DNA of 5,840 bases from Treponema sp. (GCA_012517645.1 JAAYUR010000532.1:1-5840); one strand, 5' to 3'. Positions 1-5,757 are shown, counted from the stretch's first letter. The notes: generated by a model from the letters alone, not told the origin. Numbers and translations: made by a program.

Positions 1-64
1 GAAGTTAAGCCCTCCAACGCCGATGGTACTGCCTTCGCGGTGGGAGAGTAGGTCGTCGCCAGGC
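1..64 (+). rRNA. rrf: 5S ribosomal RNA, 3' part (5' end outside window)
   Basis: The first 64 bases match the 3' half of bacterial 5S rRNA. They contain the GAAGTTAAGC segment (loop B/helix III side), the CGCCGATGGTACTG stretch, a helix IV closed by a UUCG-type loop (CTGCC-TTCGC-GGTGG, positions 28-42), the GGGAGAGTAGGTC element, and the terminal GCCAGGC that pairs with the missing 5' end in helix I. The mature 3' end is placed at about 64, just before a run of eight T. The gene is cut by the window edge, so 16S and 23S genes probably lie to the left. That is inference from usual operon order. No tRNA gene follows it. Confidence 0.95.
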
Positions 65-77
65 TTTTTTTTATTTT
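65..77 (+). terminator. T-rich tract ending the rRNA transcript
   Basis: Eight T, one A and four T follow directly after the 5S 3' end. A U-run next to the 5S terminal helix is a common way for rRNA operons to end without Rho. The 5' strand of that helix is outside the window, so the hairpin part cannot be confirmed here. The base composition changes sharply to GC-rich DNA from 78. Confidence 0.55.
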
Positions 78-78
78 C

Positions 79-188
79 GTGGACGGCGAACCGTGGTCGG
101 TGGTCGGAAGCGCTGCCGCCCGCCGGCGCCGTCCACGCCCCGGCGTGGGCCGCGGCCGCGCGCTGCGACCAAGCCGTCCACTGTCCAC
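79..188. repeat. Cluster of GTGGWCGG octamers in both orientations
   Basis: The octamer GTGG(A/T)CGG occurs at 79-86, 93-100 and 100-107 on the + strand and at 129-136 and 174-181 on the - strand. A one-mismatch copy (GTGGACAG) lies at 181-188 on the - strand. Neighbouring copies often sit 7 or 14 nt apart, so they form tandem heptamers: TGGTCGG twice at 94-107 and GTCCACT twice at 176-189. The opposed copies create inverted repeats: an exact 11-bp one (78-88 with 127-137) and an imperfect 17-bp one (91-107 with 174-190, 13 of 17 matching). The stretch has no plausible gene. It resembles the short heptameric repeats found in the intergenic DNA of several bacteria. Its role is unknown. Confidence 0.6.
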
Positions 189-214
189 TGTTCCGGGAGC
201 CGCTATCATGTCCG

Positions 215-253
215 GCAGTTTTCAGCGTTCTCCTAGGGAACGCTGAAAACTGC
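215..253. repeat. Perfect 16-bp inverted repeat (stem-loop 1)
   Basis: Arms at 215-230 and 238-253 are exactly complementary over 16 bp, with a 7-nt loop TCCTAGG at 231-237. The last six loop bases (CCTAGG) are themselves a palindrome. There is no T-run after the right arm, so it is not a standard intrinsic terminator in the + direction. In the - direction the arm is followed by non-T sequence as well. It could be a transcript stabiliser, a readthrough block behind the rRNA genes, a protein-binding palindrome, or one copy of a dispersed palindromic repeat. Confidence 0.8.
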
Positions 254-255
254 GA

Positions 256-288
256 GGCGAATGCCGTGAGTACCGCACGGCATTCGCC
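256..288. repeat. Perfect 13-bp inverted repeat (stem-loop 2)
   Basis: Arms at 256-268 (GGCGAATGCCGTG) and 276-288 are exactly complementary, with a 7-nt loop AGTACCG at 269-275. It starts only two bases after stem-loop 1 ends, so the two would stack side by side in RNA. The arm sequence is unrelated to stem-loop 1, although both loops are 7 nt. It ends seven bases before the predicted -35 box of cheW, so it would not be in a transcript from that promoter. It could act as DNA, or in readthrough RNA from the rRNA operon. Confidence 0.78.
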
Positions 289-294
289 GGAAAC

Positions 295-323
295 TTGCTC
301 CCGGGGCCGAAAAATGCTACACT
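295..323 (+). promoter_or_regulatory. Predicted sigma-70-type promoter for the cheW operon
   Basis: A -35 box TTGCTC (295-300) is separated by 17 nt from a -10 box TACACT (318-323). The -10 is preceded by TGC (315-317), which makes an extended -10 element. Transcription would start near 330, giving a 5' leader of about 40 nt before the cheW ATG at 372. No other promoter is evident between here and the end of the operon, so it may drive all five genes. This is motif-based only. Confidence 0.55.
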
Positions 324-362
324 CCACGGAAGAAGGCCCGTCTGCCGCCGCGGTCAAAAATC

Positions 363-369
363 GGGGGAG
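363..369 (+). promoter_or_regulatory. cheW ribosome binding site with very short spacing
   Basis: GGGGGAG lies directly before the cheW start, with only TC (370-371) between it and the ATG at 372. The purine run is strong but closer than the usual 5-9 nt. The start is still secure, because the CheW fold begins within the first residues and no better in-frame start lies nearby. Confidence 0.6.
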
Positions 370-371
370 TC

Positions 372-851
372 ATGTCCGAAACGGAAAACCAGATTCAGCT
401 CGTCACCTTCCAGCTGAGCGAGGAACTGTACGGAATCGACATCATGGACGTGAAGGAGATCGTGCGCATACAGGAGATACGGCAAATCCCGAACGCCCCC
501 GCCTATGTCGAGGGACTCTACAACCTCCGGGGAGAGATCATCCCCATCATAAACTTGCATAAACGGTTCCATCTCAAACGGCCGGCCCTCGGCGAGGACG
601 CGGAGCTGCTCTCGGGCTTTATCATCATCGAGGTGGCCGGGATGAAGCTAGGGGTCATCATCGATAAGATCGAACGGGTCACCCCGATCGAAGCCAACGA
701 GATCCAGCCGCCTCCGCAGATGCTCAGCGGGATCGGTTCGGAGTATATCCAGGGGGTCGTGAACCAGAAGAACGGGTACCTGATCATACTGGATATCCGG
801 CGCCTATTCAGCGCCCGGGAGCTACAAAAGATCGAGGATCTCAGCAAATAG
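372..851 (+). CDS. cheW: Chemotaxis coupling protein CheW
   Basis: This 159-residue protein is a single CheW domain of normal family length with no signal peptide or membrane segment. CheW is a cytoplasmic scaffold that links methyl-accepting chemoreceptors to the histidine kinase CheA in the polar array. Family hallmarks are visible. The first beta strands are QLVTFQLSEELYGIDI (about 9-24), followed by VKEIVRI. The conserved NLRGEIIPIINL segment (51-62) is next, and the second half ends with YIQGVVNQKNGYLIILDIRRLF (about 125-146). It is the first gene of the run and lies behind its own extended -10 promoter, 11 nt ahead of the DegT-like gene. No CheA, CheY or receptor gene is nearby, which suggests a stand-alone or second cheW copy. 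Spirochaetes often carry more than one. The family call is firm, but which chemotaxis system it serves is unknown. Confidence 0.96.
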   Translation: MSETENQIQLVTFQLSEELYGIDIMDVKEIVRIQEIRQIPNAPAYVEGLYNLRGEIIPIINLHKRFHLKRPALGEDAELLSGFIIIEVAGMKLGVIIDKIERVTPIEANEIQPPPQMLSGIGSEYIQGVVNQKNGYLIILDIRRLFSARELQKIEDLSK

Positions 852-862
852 GACAGCCTTAG

Positions 863-1885
863 ATGATCATTCCCGTTCGTTCTTCCTATATCCGCAGAAA
901 GGATATGGACTCCGTCCTCTCCTGCATGGTTGAGGATTCCGCGGAACCGGGCGCGTTTCTCTCGAAATTCCTCCGGATAGCCAAGGAACAGCTCGGTTTC
1001 GACCAAGGCGCGGCCTTCAGAAGCCCCGTCACCGCTCTTTCGGCGGCCCTGGACTGTTTCGCCTTGCCGGAAGGTTCGACGGTGGCTCTCTCCGCCCTTT
1101 CCCCCTCGTACTACGCCTACGTGCTCAAGGACAAGCGTTTGAACCCTTTGTGGCTGGATATACATCCGGACTCGGGCTGCCCGGATCCGGGTGCCTTGGC
1201 CCGGGCGAGGGAAGAAGCGCGTCTGCTCCTCCTATTCGAAGGAGCCGGCATCATGCCGGATCCGGAGGCCTTTGTCGACTTCGGGATACCCGTCATCGAG
1301 GATGTCTCGGAGAGCCTGGGCGCGTTCATCGGTTCGACCCGGGCCGGGACGCTGGGCGCCCTGACTCTTTTTGCCCTTGAGCAGGGAGGGCTTGCCACCG
1401 CCGGCGGCGGCGCCCTTGTGTACGCCAACGGCCGACGGGAGGCTCAGGCCCTTCGGAATCTTTCGGACGGCCTTCCACCTGAACTCGTCATGACGGACCT
1501 GAACGCGGCCCTGGGGCTTTCCCAGATCCGCGCGCTCGAGCGGACCTTCGAACGGCGCCGGGAGCTGGCCCGGCTCTTCGAGGAAGCCTTGTCGCGATCC
1601 AAGCACGCGGCGCTGAGGCTTCCGGGGGAGGGGGAGCCGGCGTATTTCGGCCTCCCCGTCGTCCTGCCTTCGGGGGTCAAGGAAGTCCGGTCCTATGCCC
1701 GGAAAAAGGAAGTGGATACGGCCCTTGCGTTCGAAGGTTCCTGCGCCGCCCTGTCCCTGGTCCCCGAGGGGGCCTGCCCGAAAGCCGTATCCTTGGCGCT
1801 TCGGTGCCTGGTTTTCCCCTTGCATCCCCGCATCGGAAAATCGGCGGCCCAGAAGGTTTCCAGGGTCCTGGCGACCCTGCCCTAG
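863..1885 (+). CDS. DegT/DnrJ/EryC1/StrS-like protein lacking the PLP lysine
   Basis: This 340-residue protein has the fold of the PLP-dependent sugar aminotransferase (DegT/DnrJ/EryC1/StrS) family. Matches include IPVIEDVSESLGA (142-154, with the aspartate that normally contacts the pyridine nitrogen at D147), a Gly-rich turn TAGGGALVY (179-187), MTDLNAALGLSQIRALERTFERR (210-232), and FPLHPRIG near the end (318-325). Key cofactor positions are changed. The lysine expected in the usual SFxxxK...GEGG stretch aligns with G175 (FALEQGGLATAGGG). The phosphate-binding SGTAAL reads SPVTAL (54-59). The usual NYRM arginine before MTD is a valine. It is also somewhat shorter than the common 360-400 residues. 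It may be a non-catalytic or repurposed member. Such genes are often labelled spore coat polysaccharide biosynthesis protein, a name I would not use here. An AGGA at 850-853 precedes the ATG by 9 nt, and the gene lies between cheW and nadK with 11-nt gaps on both sides. Confidence 0.82.
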   Translation: MIIPVRSSYIRRKDMDSVLSCMVEDSAEPGAFLSKFLRIAKEQLGFDQGAAFRSPVTALSAALDCFALPEGSTVALSALSPSYYAYVLKDKRLNPLWLDIHPDSGCPDPGALARAREEARLLLLFEGAGIMPDPEAFVDFGIPVIEDVSESLGAFIGSTRAGTLGALTLFALEQGGLATAGGGALVYANGRREAQALRNLSDGLPPELVMTDLNAALGLSQIRALERTFERRRELARLFEEALSRSKHAALRLPGEGEPAYFGLPVVLPSGVKEVRSYARKKEVDTALAFEGSCAALSLVPEGACPKAVSLALRCLVFPLHPRIGKSAAQKVSRVLATLP

Positions 1886-1893
1886 AGGAGGAA
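1884..1893 (+). promoter_or_regulatory. Strong Shine-Dalgarno fixing the nadK GTG start
   Basis: AGAGGAGGAA overlaps the stop codon of the previous gene (1883-1885) and sits 3 nt from the GTG at 1897, or 5 nt when measured from the GGAGG core. No comparable site precedes the longer in-frame ATG at 1804, which lies inside the upstream gene. This site decides the start. Confidence 0.85.
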
Positions 1894-1896
1894 TCC

Positions 1897-2754
1897 GTGG
1901 AGTCCGATCCCGGCCGTGCCCTGATCATCGCGAACCTGTCCAAGGACGACGCCGGGGACGTGGCCCGGGAGATCGGCCACTTTCTTCGCGAGCGCGGGCA
2001 TACCGTGGACGTCCACGCCTTCGCGGGGAAGCCGGATGAAATCCCCCGGGCGGCCGGCGCCGCCTTCGCGGTATCCCTGGGCGGGGACGGGACCGTGCTG
2101 TACTCCGCCCGGATCACCGCGCCCTGGAACGTACCCGTCTTTCCGGTCAACCTGGGCAGTCTGGGTTTCATCGCCTGGATACGAAAAAGCGAATGGAGAC
2201 ACCGACTGGAGGACTGCCTGGCCGGACGGCTCACCCTTTCGGAGAGGGTGATGCTGGACGTGGAAGTCGTACGGGACGGCCGCACCGAGGCCCGGTTCAC
2301 GGCCTTGAACGAGGGGGTGGTGTCGGGCTCCGGAAGCGCCAAGATCCTGGATCTCCGGGTGACCGTAAGCGGGGCCCCCCTTTGCTCCTACAAGTCCGAC
2401 GGGGCCATCGTCGCCACGCCCACGGGGTCAACGGCCTATTCCTTGGCCGCCGGGGGCCCCATCCTGGAGCCGGACCTGGACGCCCTGGTCTTCAACCCCA
2501 TCTGCCCCTTCGCCCTGTCGAACCGCCCCCTGGTCCTGCCGGGAAGCGAGGAGATCGAGGTGAATGTCGCGGAACGGCAGCGGAGCTCCTTGATCCTGAC
2601 CCTGGACGGCCAGGACTTCTTCGACCTGGCGCCCGGAGACCGGGTCCTCTTCCGCCGATCCGAATCCCGAGCCCGGATCTGGTGCGCGGGCCGGGCTTCC
2701 TTCTACGACGTGCTCCGCCACAAGCTGAACTGGTCGGGAGGGCCGGATGCTTGA
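1897..2754 (+). CDS. nadK: NAD kinase (ATP/polyphosphate-NAD kinase)
   Basis: The gene encodes 285 residues from a GTG start. NAD kinase phosphorylates the 2'-hydroxyl of NAD to make NADP, the last step of NADP synthesis, in the cytoplasm. The defining GGDGT motif is at 62-66 (SLGGDGTVLY, with D64 as the expected catalytic aspartate), followed by FPVNLGSLGFIA. Further on come the conserved ALNEGVV segment and the long signature YKSDGAIVATPTGSTAYSLA with the AGGPI turn. The C-terminal domain carries NPICPFALSNRPLVLP and LTLDGQDFFDL, as in bacterial NadK. The length fits the usual 270-310. An in-frame ATG at 1804 would add 31 Pro/Gly-rich residues that overlap the upstream gene and have no family counterpart, so I chose the GTG behind the strong ribosome site. 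The last 8 nt overlap the start of recN, which suggests translational coupling. Confidence 0.96.
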   Translation: MESDPGRALIIANLSKDDAGDVAREIGHFLRERGHTVDVHAFAGKPDEIPRAAGAAFAVSLGGDGTVLYSARITAPWNVPVFPVNLGSLGFIAWIRKSEWRHRLEDCLAGRLTLSERVMLDVEVVRDGRTEARFTALNEGVVSGSGSAKILDLRVTVSGAPLCSYKSDGAIVATPTGSTAYSLAAGGPILEPDLDALVFNPICPFALSNRPLVLPGSEEIEVNVAERQRSSLILTLDGQDFFDLAPGDRVLFRRSESRARIWCAGRASFYDVLRHKLNWSGGPDA

Positions 2755-4450
2755 GGAGCTGACGATCCGGGACTTCGCGCTGATCGACCGGGTGAGCGTC
2801 CGCTTCGGACCGGGGCTCAACCTCCTGACCGGCGAAACCGGGGCCGGAAAGTCCATCCTGATCGGAGCGTTGGGATTCCTTCTAGGGGGCAAGGCCGACA
2901 CCGGGATCATCCGGACCGGAGCCGAGGAAACCCTGGTATCCGGGGTTCTGGACGTATCGGAGAATCCCGAAGCCCGGGCCTGGCTGGCCGCCCACGGGAT
3001 GGATTGCGAGGACGGCACGGTCGTCATCCGCAGATCCCTCAAGAATACTGGCCGCGGATCCGTCTATATCCAGAATGTTCCCGCCCTGCGCCAGGACTTG
3101 GCGGATTTTACGAGCCTTTTGGTGGATATCCACGGGCAGCACGAGCATCAATCCCTTCTGCGCCCCGATTCCCAGCGCCGATTGTTGGACCGCTTCGCCC
3201 GGATCGATGCCGAGGTCGAATCCCTCGGGGAGAGATTCTCGGTACTCTCCTCCCGCAGGAAGGAGTTCGAGAGCTTGGCCGCCTCCGAGCGGGAACGGGC
3301 GCGGGAAGCGGAGCTCCTGGCCTACGCGGTGGAAGAGATCGCCAAGGCGAAGCTTAAGCCCGGTGAGGACGTGGAACTGGCCGAGGAGGAGCGTCTGCTT
3401 TCCCAGTTCGAGAAGCTGGCGGCCGCCCTGGAGGGTGCCCGGGACCTCCTGGCGGATCCCGCAGGCGGGGTCCTTCCCTCCCTCCGGAAGGTCCGGTCCC
3501 AACTGGAGTCGGCCCAGGCCATCGACGCCAAGGTGTCCGACCTGGCCCGGCGAGTCGACGACGGGTACTACGAACTGGAAGACGTGGCGGACACGCTGCG
3601 GCACTATATGGACGGCCTTCGCTTCAGCCCCGAACGGCTTGAAGCCGTGGAATCGCGGATCGCGGAGCTCCAGAAGCTCAAGAAAAAATACGGCGACACC
3701 CTGGAAGAGGTCATCGCCTACGGCAAGGACGGGGCGGCCCGGCTGGAGCGACTTTCGAGCTGGGAAGAGGACAAGGCGGCACGGCAAGCCGAGATCGCGG
3801 CCCTGGAGCGGGAGGTCTACGATGCGGCCCTGGCCGTCTCGAAGTCCCGGGCCTCCGCCGGCGCGGAGCTGGAAGAGCGCATCGCCTCCATCCTGCGAAC
3901 CCTGGGCATGCCCAACGCCCGGTTTTCCATACGCTTGACCCGAAAGGAGTCCGAGGGGGGGAAGGCCGTGGTCGGGCCCTACGGGATCGATGAGGTCGAT
4001 TTCCTCATTTCCCCGAACAGGGGTGAACCGCTCAAGGAACTAGCTCGTATCGCCTCAGGCGGCGAGATGAGCCGGGTCATGCTGGCCGTGAAGACGGCGC
4101 TGGCGGATTCGGACACTATCGGGACCCTGATCTTCGACGAGGTGGACGCGGGTATCGGCGGGGAGGTCGCGCTGTCCGTGGGCGAGCACCTCCACGCCTT
4201 GGCCGCCCGCAAGCAAGTATTGTGCATCACCCATCTTGCGTCCATCGCGGTTCGCGCCGATACTCACTACAGGGTTGAAAAAACGGTCCAGCAGGATCGG
4301 ACAGTCACCCGGCTCGAGGCTCTTTCCGGGGAGGCCACGGCCCGGGAGATAGCGCGGATGTTGGCGGGCGATTCCAAGACCGAAGTGTCCTACGCTCACG
4401 CGGTGGAGCTCCTAAGGCGCTACGGTAGCAGGCGGGGAAGCGATGGGTAA
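2747..4450 (+). CDS. recN: DNA repair protein RecN
   Basis: RecN is an SMC-like ATPase that binds DNA ends and helps align and repair double-strand breaks together with RecA. The 567 residues match the family (about 550-580). The N-terminal half of the ATPase starts with MLEELTIRDFALIDRV and has the Walker A motif GETGAGKS (29-36), then the RecN-typical DIHGQHEHQSLL (127-138). The middle, roughly 155-370, is rich in charged heptads (for example AREAELLAYAVEEIAKAKL) and forms the antiparallel coiled-coil arm. The C-terminal half has the ABC signature ASGGEMSRVMLA (around 436-447, SGGE 437-440), Walker B LIFDE (461-465) followed by VDAGIGGE, and the H-loop histidine H496 in ITHLASIA. GGGAGGG at 2736-2742 precedes the ATG by 4 nt inside the end of nadK. 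Both ends overlap neighbours by 8 nt. No domain is missing. No LexA-type operator was recognised, as expected for an internal operon gene. Confidence 0.97.
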   Translation: MLEELTIRDFALIDRVSVRFGPGLNLLTGETGAGKSILIGALGFLLGGKADTGIIRTGAEETLVSGVLDVSENPEARAWLAAHGMDCEDGTVVIRRSLKNTGRGSVYIQNVPALRQDLADFTSLLVDIHGQHEHQSLLRPDSQRRLLDRFARIDAEVESLGERFSVLSSRRKEFESLAASERERAREAELLAYAVEEIAKAKLKPGEDVELAEEERLLSQFEKLAAALEGARDLLADPAGGVLPSLRKVRSQLESAQAIDAKVSDLARRVDDGYYELEDVADTLRHYMDGLRFSPERLEAVESRIAELQKLKKKYGDTLEEVIAYGKDGAARLERLSSWEEDKAARQAEIAALEREVYDAALAVSKSRASAGAELEERIASILRTLGMPNARFSIRLTRKESEGGKAVVGPYGIDEVDFLISPNRGEPLKELARIASGGEMSRVMLAVKTALADSDTIGTLIFDEVDAGIGGEVALSVGEHLHALAARKQVLCITHLASIAVRADTHYRVEKTVQQDRTVTRLEALSGEATAREIARMLAGDSKTEVSYAHAVELLRRYGSRRGSDG

Positions 4451-5249
4451 GATCACTCAGGAGCAGCGCAACCTTTACTTCGAAAAAGTGAAGGAATACA
4501 AGAAGCTCATCGAAGCCCGGCTGTCCAAGGAAAAAACCCTGCAGGAGCTGTTGAACTCGGACGACCCGGGCGTCGCGTACAAGAGGATAGCCGCGGCGGA
4601 GGAGGCCCTGAACGTGGCTTCCCATTACATGCTTGTCAATTCCGTCTCCGTCGCGCTCCTGGGTATCAAGAACGAGGACTACCTCGCGGAAGCCCGCCGG
4701 GCCATCGCGCGTTCCATCAAGCACTTTGAGGACACGGTCACTTCCTACATCGACGCCCCGTTCTCGGACTACGAGAAGAACCTGGAAGCGATCTCGGACC
4801 TGAGCCCCCAGAGTCGATACCAGCTCCTCATGAAGCTGGGGTTCGCGATCAAGGAGCTCGAGGACGCCTACGGCGAGATGTCCCGGTGGAAATGGGCCTT
4901 CATCGAACTCTGGGGCAAGTATGCGACGGTGGCCAAGAATCTTTTGGACCTGAAGAATCTCCCTGCGAACCTCGACTTCGACTCTCCGAACCGGGAGGTG
5001 ACCTACAACCATCTGACGATGGTGAAGCGGCTCTTCCGGGATTCCGCGGACAAGTATCGGGAAAAGTATGAGATCTTCTCCAACAAGGCCGAGGACTTCC
5101 GCATCGCCATCCTCTTTTTGAACGCGATCCGCCGGGTGCACGCCGTCCTGGGGGACCGGGACGACGTCGAGGAACTCAAGAAGAAGGCGGACATCTGGAC
5201 CGCCAAGCTGGAAAGCGACATCAAGAAGAAGGAAGCGCCCAAGCGCTGA
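4443..5249 (+). CDS. Conserved all-helical protein of unknown function, coupled to recN
   Basis: I do not recognise a named domain in this 268-residue protein. It looks soluble: there is no signal peptide and no convincing membrane segment. It is nearly all helix-forming and highly charged, with lysine- and glutamate-rich ends (KVKEYKKLIEARLSKEK at 15-31, DVEELKKKADIW at 241-252, a basic tail KKKEAPKR). A tryptophan-containing stretch MSRWKWAFIELWGKY (146-160) is a likely core helix. The only loop-like region is around 172-186 (NLPANLDFDSPNREV). The composition and the helix series suggest a helical bundle or a repeat protein used as a scaffold. The start overlaps the recN stop by 8 nt (ATG inside ATGGGTAA), with GGGGAAG at 4434-4440 as ribosome site, so its level is probably tied to RecN. 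From memory, spirochaetes keep a hypothetical gene at this place (TP0443 in T. pallidum, unchecked). Its stop TGA directly touches the stop of cdd on the other strand. Confidence 0.85.
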   Translation: MGKITQEQRNLYFEKVKEYKKLIEARLSKEKTLQELLNSDDPGVAYKRIAAAEEALNVASHYMLVNSVSVALLGIKNEDYLAEARRAIARSIKHFEDTVTSYIDAPFSDYEKNLEAISDLSPQSRYQLLMKLGFAIKELEDAYGEMSRWKWAFIELWGKYATVAKNLLDLKNLPANLDFDSPNREVTYNHLTMVKRLFRDSADKYREKYEIFSNKAEDFRIAILFLNAIRRVHAVLGDRDDVEELKKKADIWTAKLESDIKKKEAPKR

Positions 5250-5651
5250 TCATCGGTCCGCCAGTTCGTGCAGGGAATCCAGGGGCAAGAGATCTCCCAT
5301 CGTCGTCCGAGCCCCTATGGAATCTCCGTGGCCGAAGGCGATGGGCATGGACGGCTCGGCGAACTCGCTCAGGAACTGCCGACAGGCTCCGCAGAGGCAT
5401 ACGGGGTAATCCGCGTCGGGAGTGCAGATCGCCAGTGCCCGGAATTTCCTGCGGCCCCCGGAGACCGCGGCGGCGATCGCGGTTCTTTCCGCGCAAATGG
5501 TCAGCCCGAAGGATCGGTTTTCCACGTTCGTGCCGGTGACCACCGAGCCGTCCTCGCAGAGAAGGGCGGCGCCGACCCGGAAATTCGAATAGGTGGAGTA
5601 GGAACGCTCCGCCGCCTTCCGTGCTTCACGATACAGGTCTTCAAGTTCCAT
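5250..5651 (-). CDS. cdd: Cytidine deaminase, homotetrameric type
   Basis: This cytoplasmic zinc enzyme deaminates cytidine and deoxycytidine to uridine and deoxyuridine in pyrimidine salvage. The 133 residues have the length of the small tetrameric type. The substrate-binding NVENRSFGLTICAERTA region (42-58) supplies zinc ligand C53 and catalytic E55. CLCGACRQFLSEF (85-97) supplies zinc ligands C87 and C90. The early YSNFRVGAAL (21-30) is also typical. These positions fit the B. subtilis enzyme closely (C53, E55, C86, C89). One oddity is that the usual proline before the second zinc cysteine (SPCGACRQ) is a leucine here (CLCGACRQ). I place the start at the ATG at 5651, 7 nt behind a GGGAG site. 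A TTG at 5693 would add 14 residues but lies only about 5 nt from the predicted transcript start. It is transcribed from a divergent promoter region shared with the gene at the right edge. Confidence 0.95.
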   Translation of the reverse strand: MELEDLYREARKAAERSYSTYSNFRVGAALLCEDGSVVTGTNVENRSFGLTICAERTAIAAAVSGGRRKFRALAICTPDADYPVCLCGACRQFLSEFAEPSMPIAFGHGDSIGARTTMGDLLPLDSLHELADR

Positions 5652-5658
5652 GCAGTTT

Positions 5659-5663
5659 CTCCC
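5659..5663 (-). promoter_or_regulatory. cdd ribosome binding site
   Basis: GGGAG on the - strand lies 7 nt before the ATG at 5651. It supports that start over the upstream in-frame TTG at 5693. Confidence 0.7.
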
Positions 5664-5686
5664 GCGGCGCGCCGGTATGTGTTCGA

Positions 5687-5714
5687 TTGACAACGGGAGG
5701 TCTAACTATATACC
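5687..5714 (+). promoter_or_regulatory. Predicted promoter for the right-edge gene
   Basis: A perfect -35 box TTGACA (5687-5692) is followed after 16 nt by TATACC (5709-5714), four of six to the -10 consensus. The start site would be near 5721, about 37 nt before the ATG at 5758. Its -10 overlaps that of the cdd promoter by two bases (5709-5710). Confidence 0.5.
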
Positions 5715-5733
5715 ATGAAGAGCAACCTGGAAA
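5705..5733 (-). promoter_or_regulatory. Predicted promoter for cdd
   Basis: Read on the - strand, TTTCCA (5733-5728, four of six to the -35 consensus) is followed after exactly 17 nt by TATAGT (5710-5705, five of six to the -10 consensus). Transcription would start near 5698 and give a leader of about 47 nt with a GGGAG ribosome site before the ATG at 5651. Confidence 0.5.
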
Positions 5734-5757
5734 GATGGAACACCCGGAAAGGCCGCG

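Noticed and set aside
215..288. The twin hairpins as integron attC sites or intrinsic terminators
   Set aside because: The arms pair perfectly without the unpaired bases typical of attC, no GTTRRRY core is present at the right place, and neither hairpin is followed by a T-run.
23..562. An open frame running from inside the 5S gene into cheW
   Set aside because: It crosses a structural RNA, a terminator tract and two hairpins, and its translation has no protein-like features.
1804..1896. An upstream ATG that would extend NadK by 31 residues
   Set aside because: It lies inside the DegT-like gene without a ribosome site, and the added residues have no family counterpart. The GTG at 1897 has a strong site.
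1677..3787. Several long - strand open frames and + strand alternate frames across nadK and recN
   Set aside because: Their translations are rich in Pro, Arg, Ser and Gly as expected for out-of-frame GC-rich DNA, while nadK and recN carry full family motifs in the chosen frames.
4305..5141. A 278-codon open frame on the - strand opposite recN and the helical-protein gene
   Set aside because: It is a mirror frame of a GC-rich coding region, has no recognisable domain, and overlaps well-supported genes. Its translation is low-complexity in style (many R, V, L, D).
5268..5690. A 140-codon + strand open frame opposite cdd
   Set aside because: It is antisense to a cytidine deaminase with all catalytic residues and has no convincing ribosome site or domain.
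5652..5693. A TTG start that would extend Cdd by 14 residues
   Set aside because: It is almost at the predicted transcript start, and the extra residues lie outside the usual family N-terminus. The ATG at 5651 has a well-spaced GGGAG.
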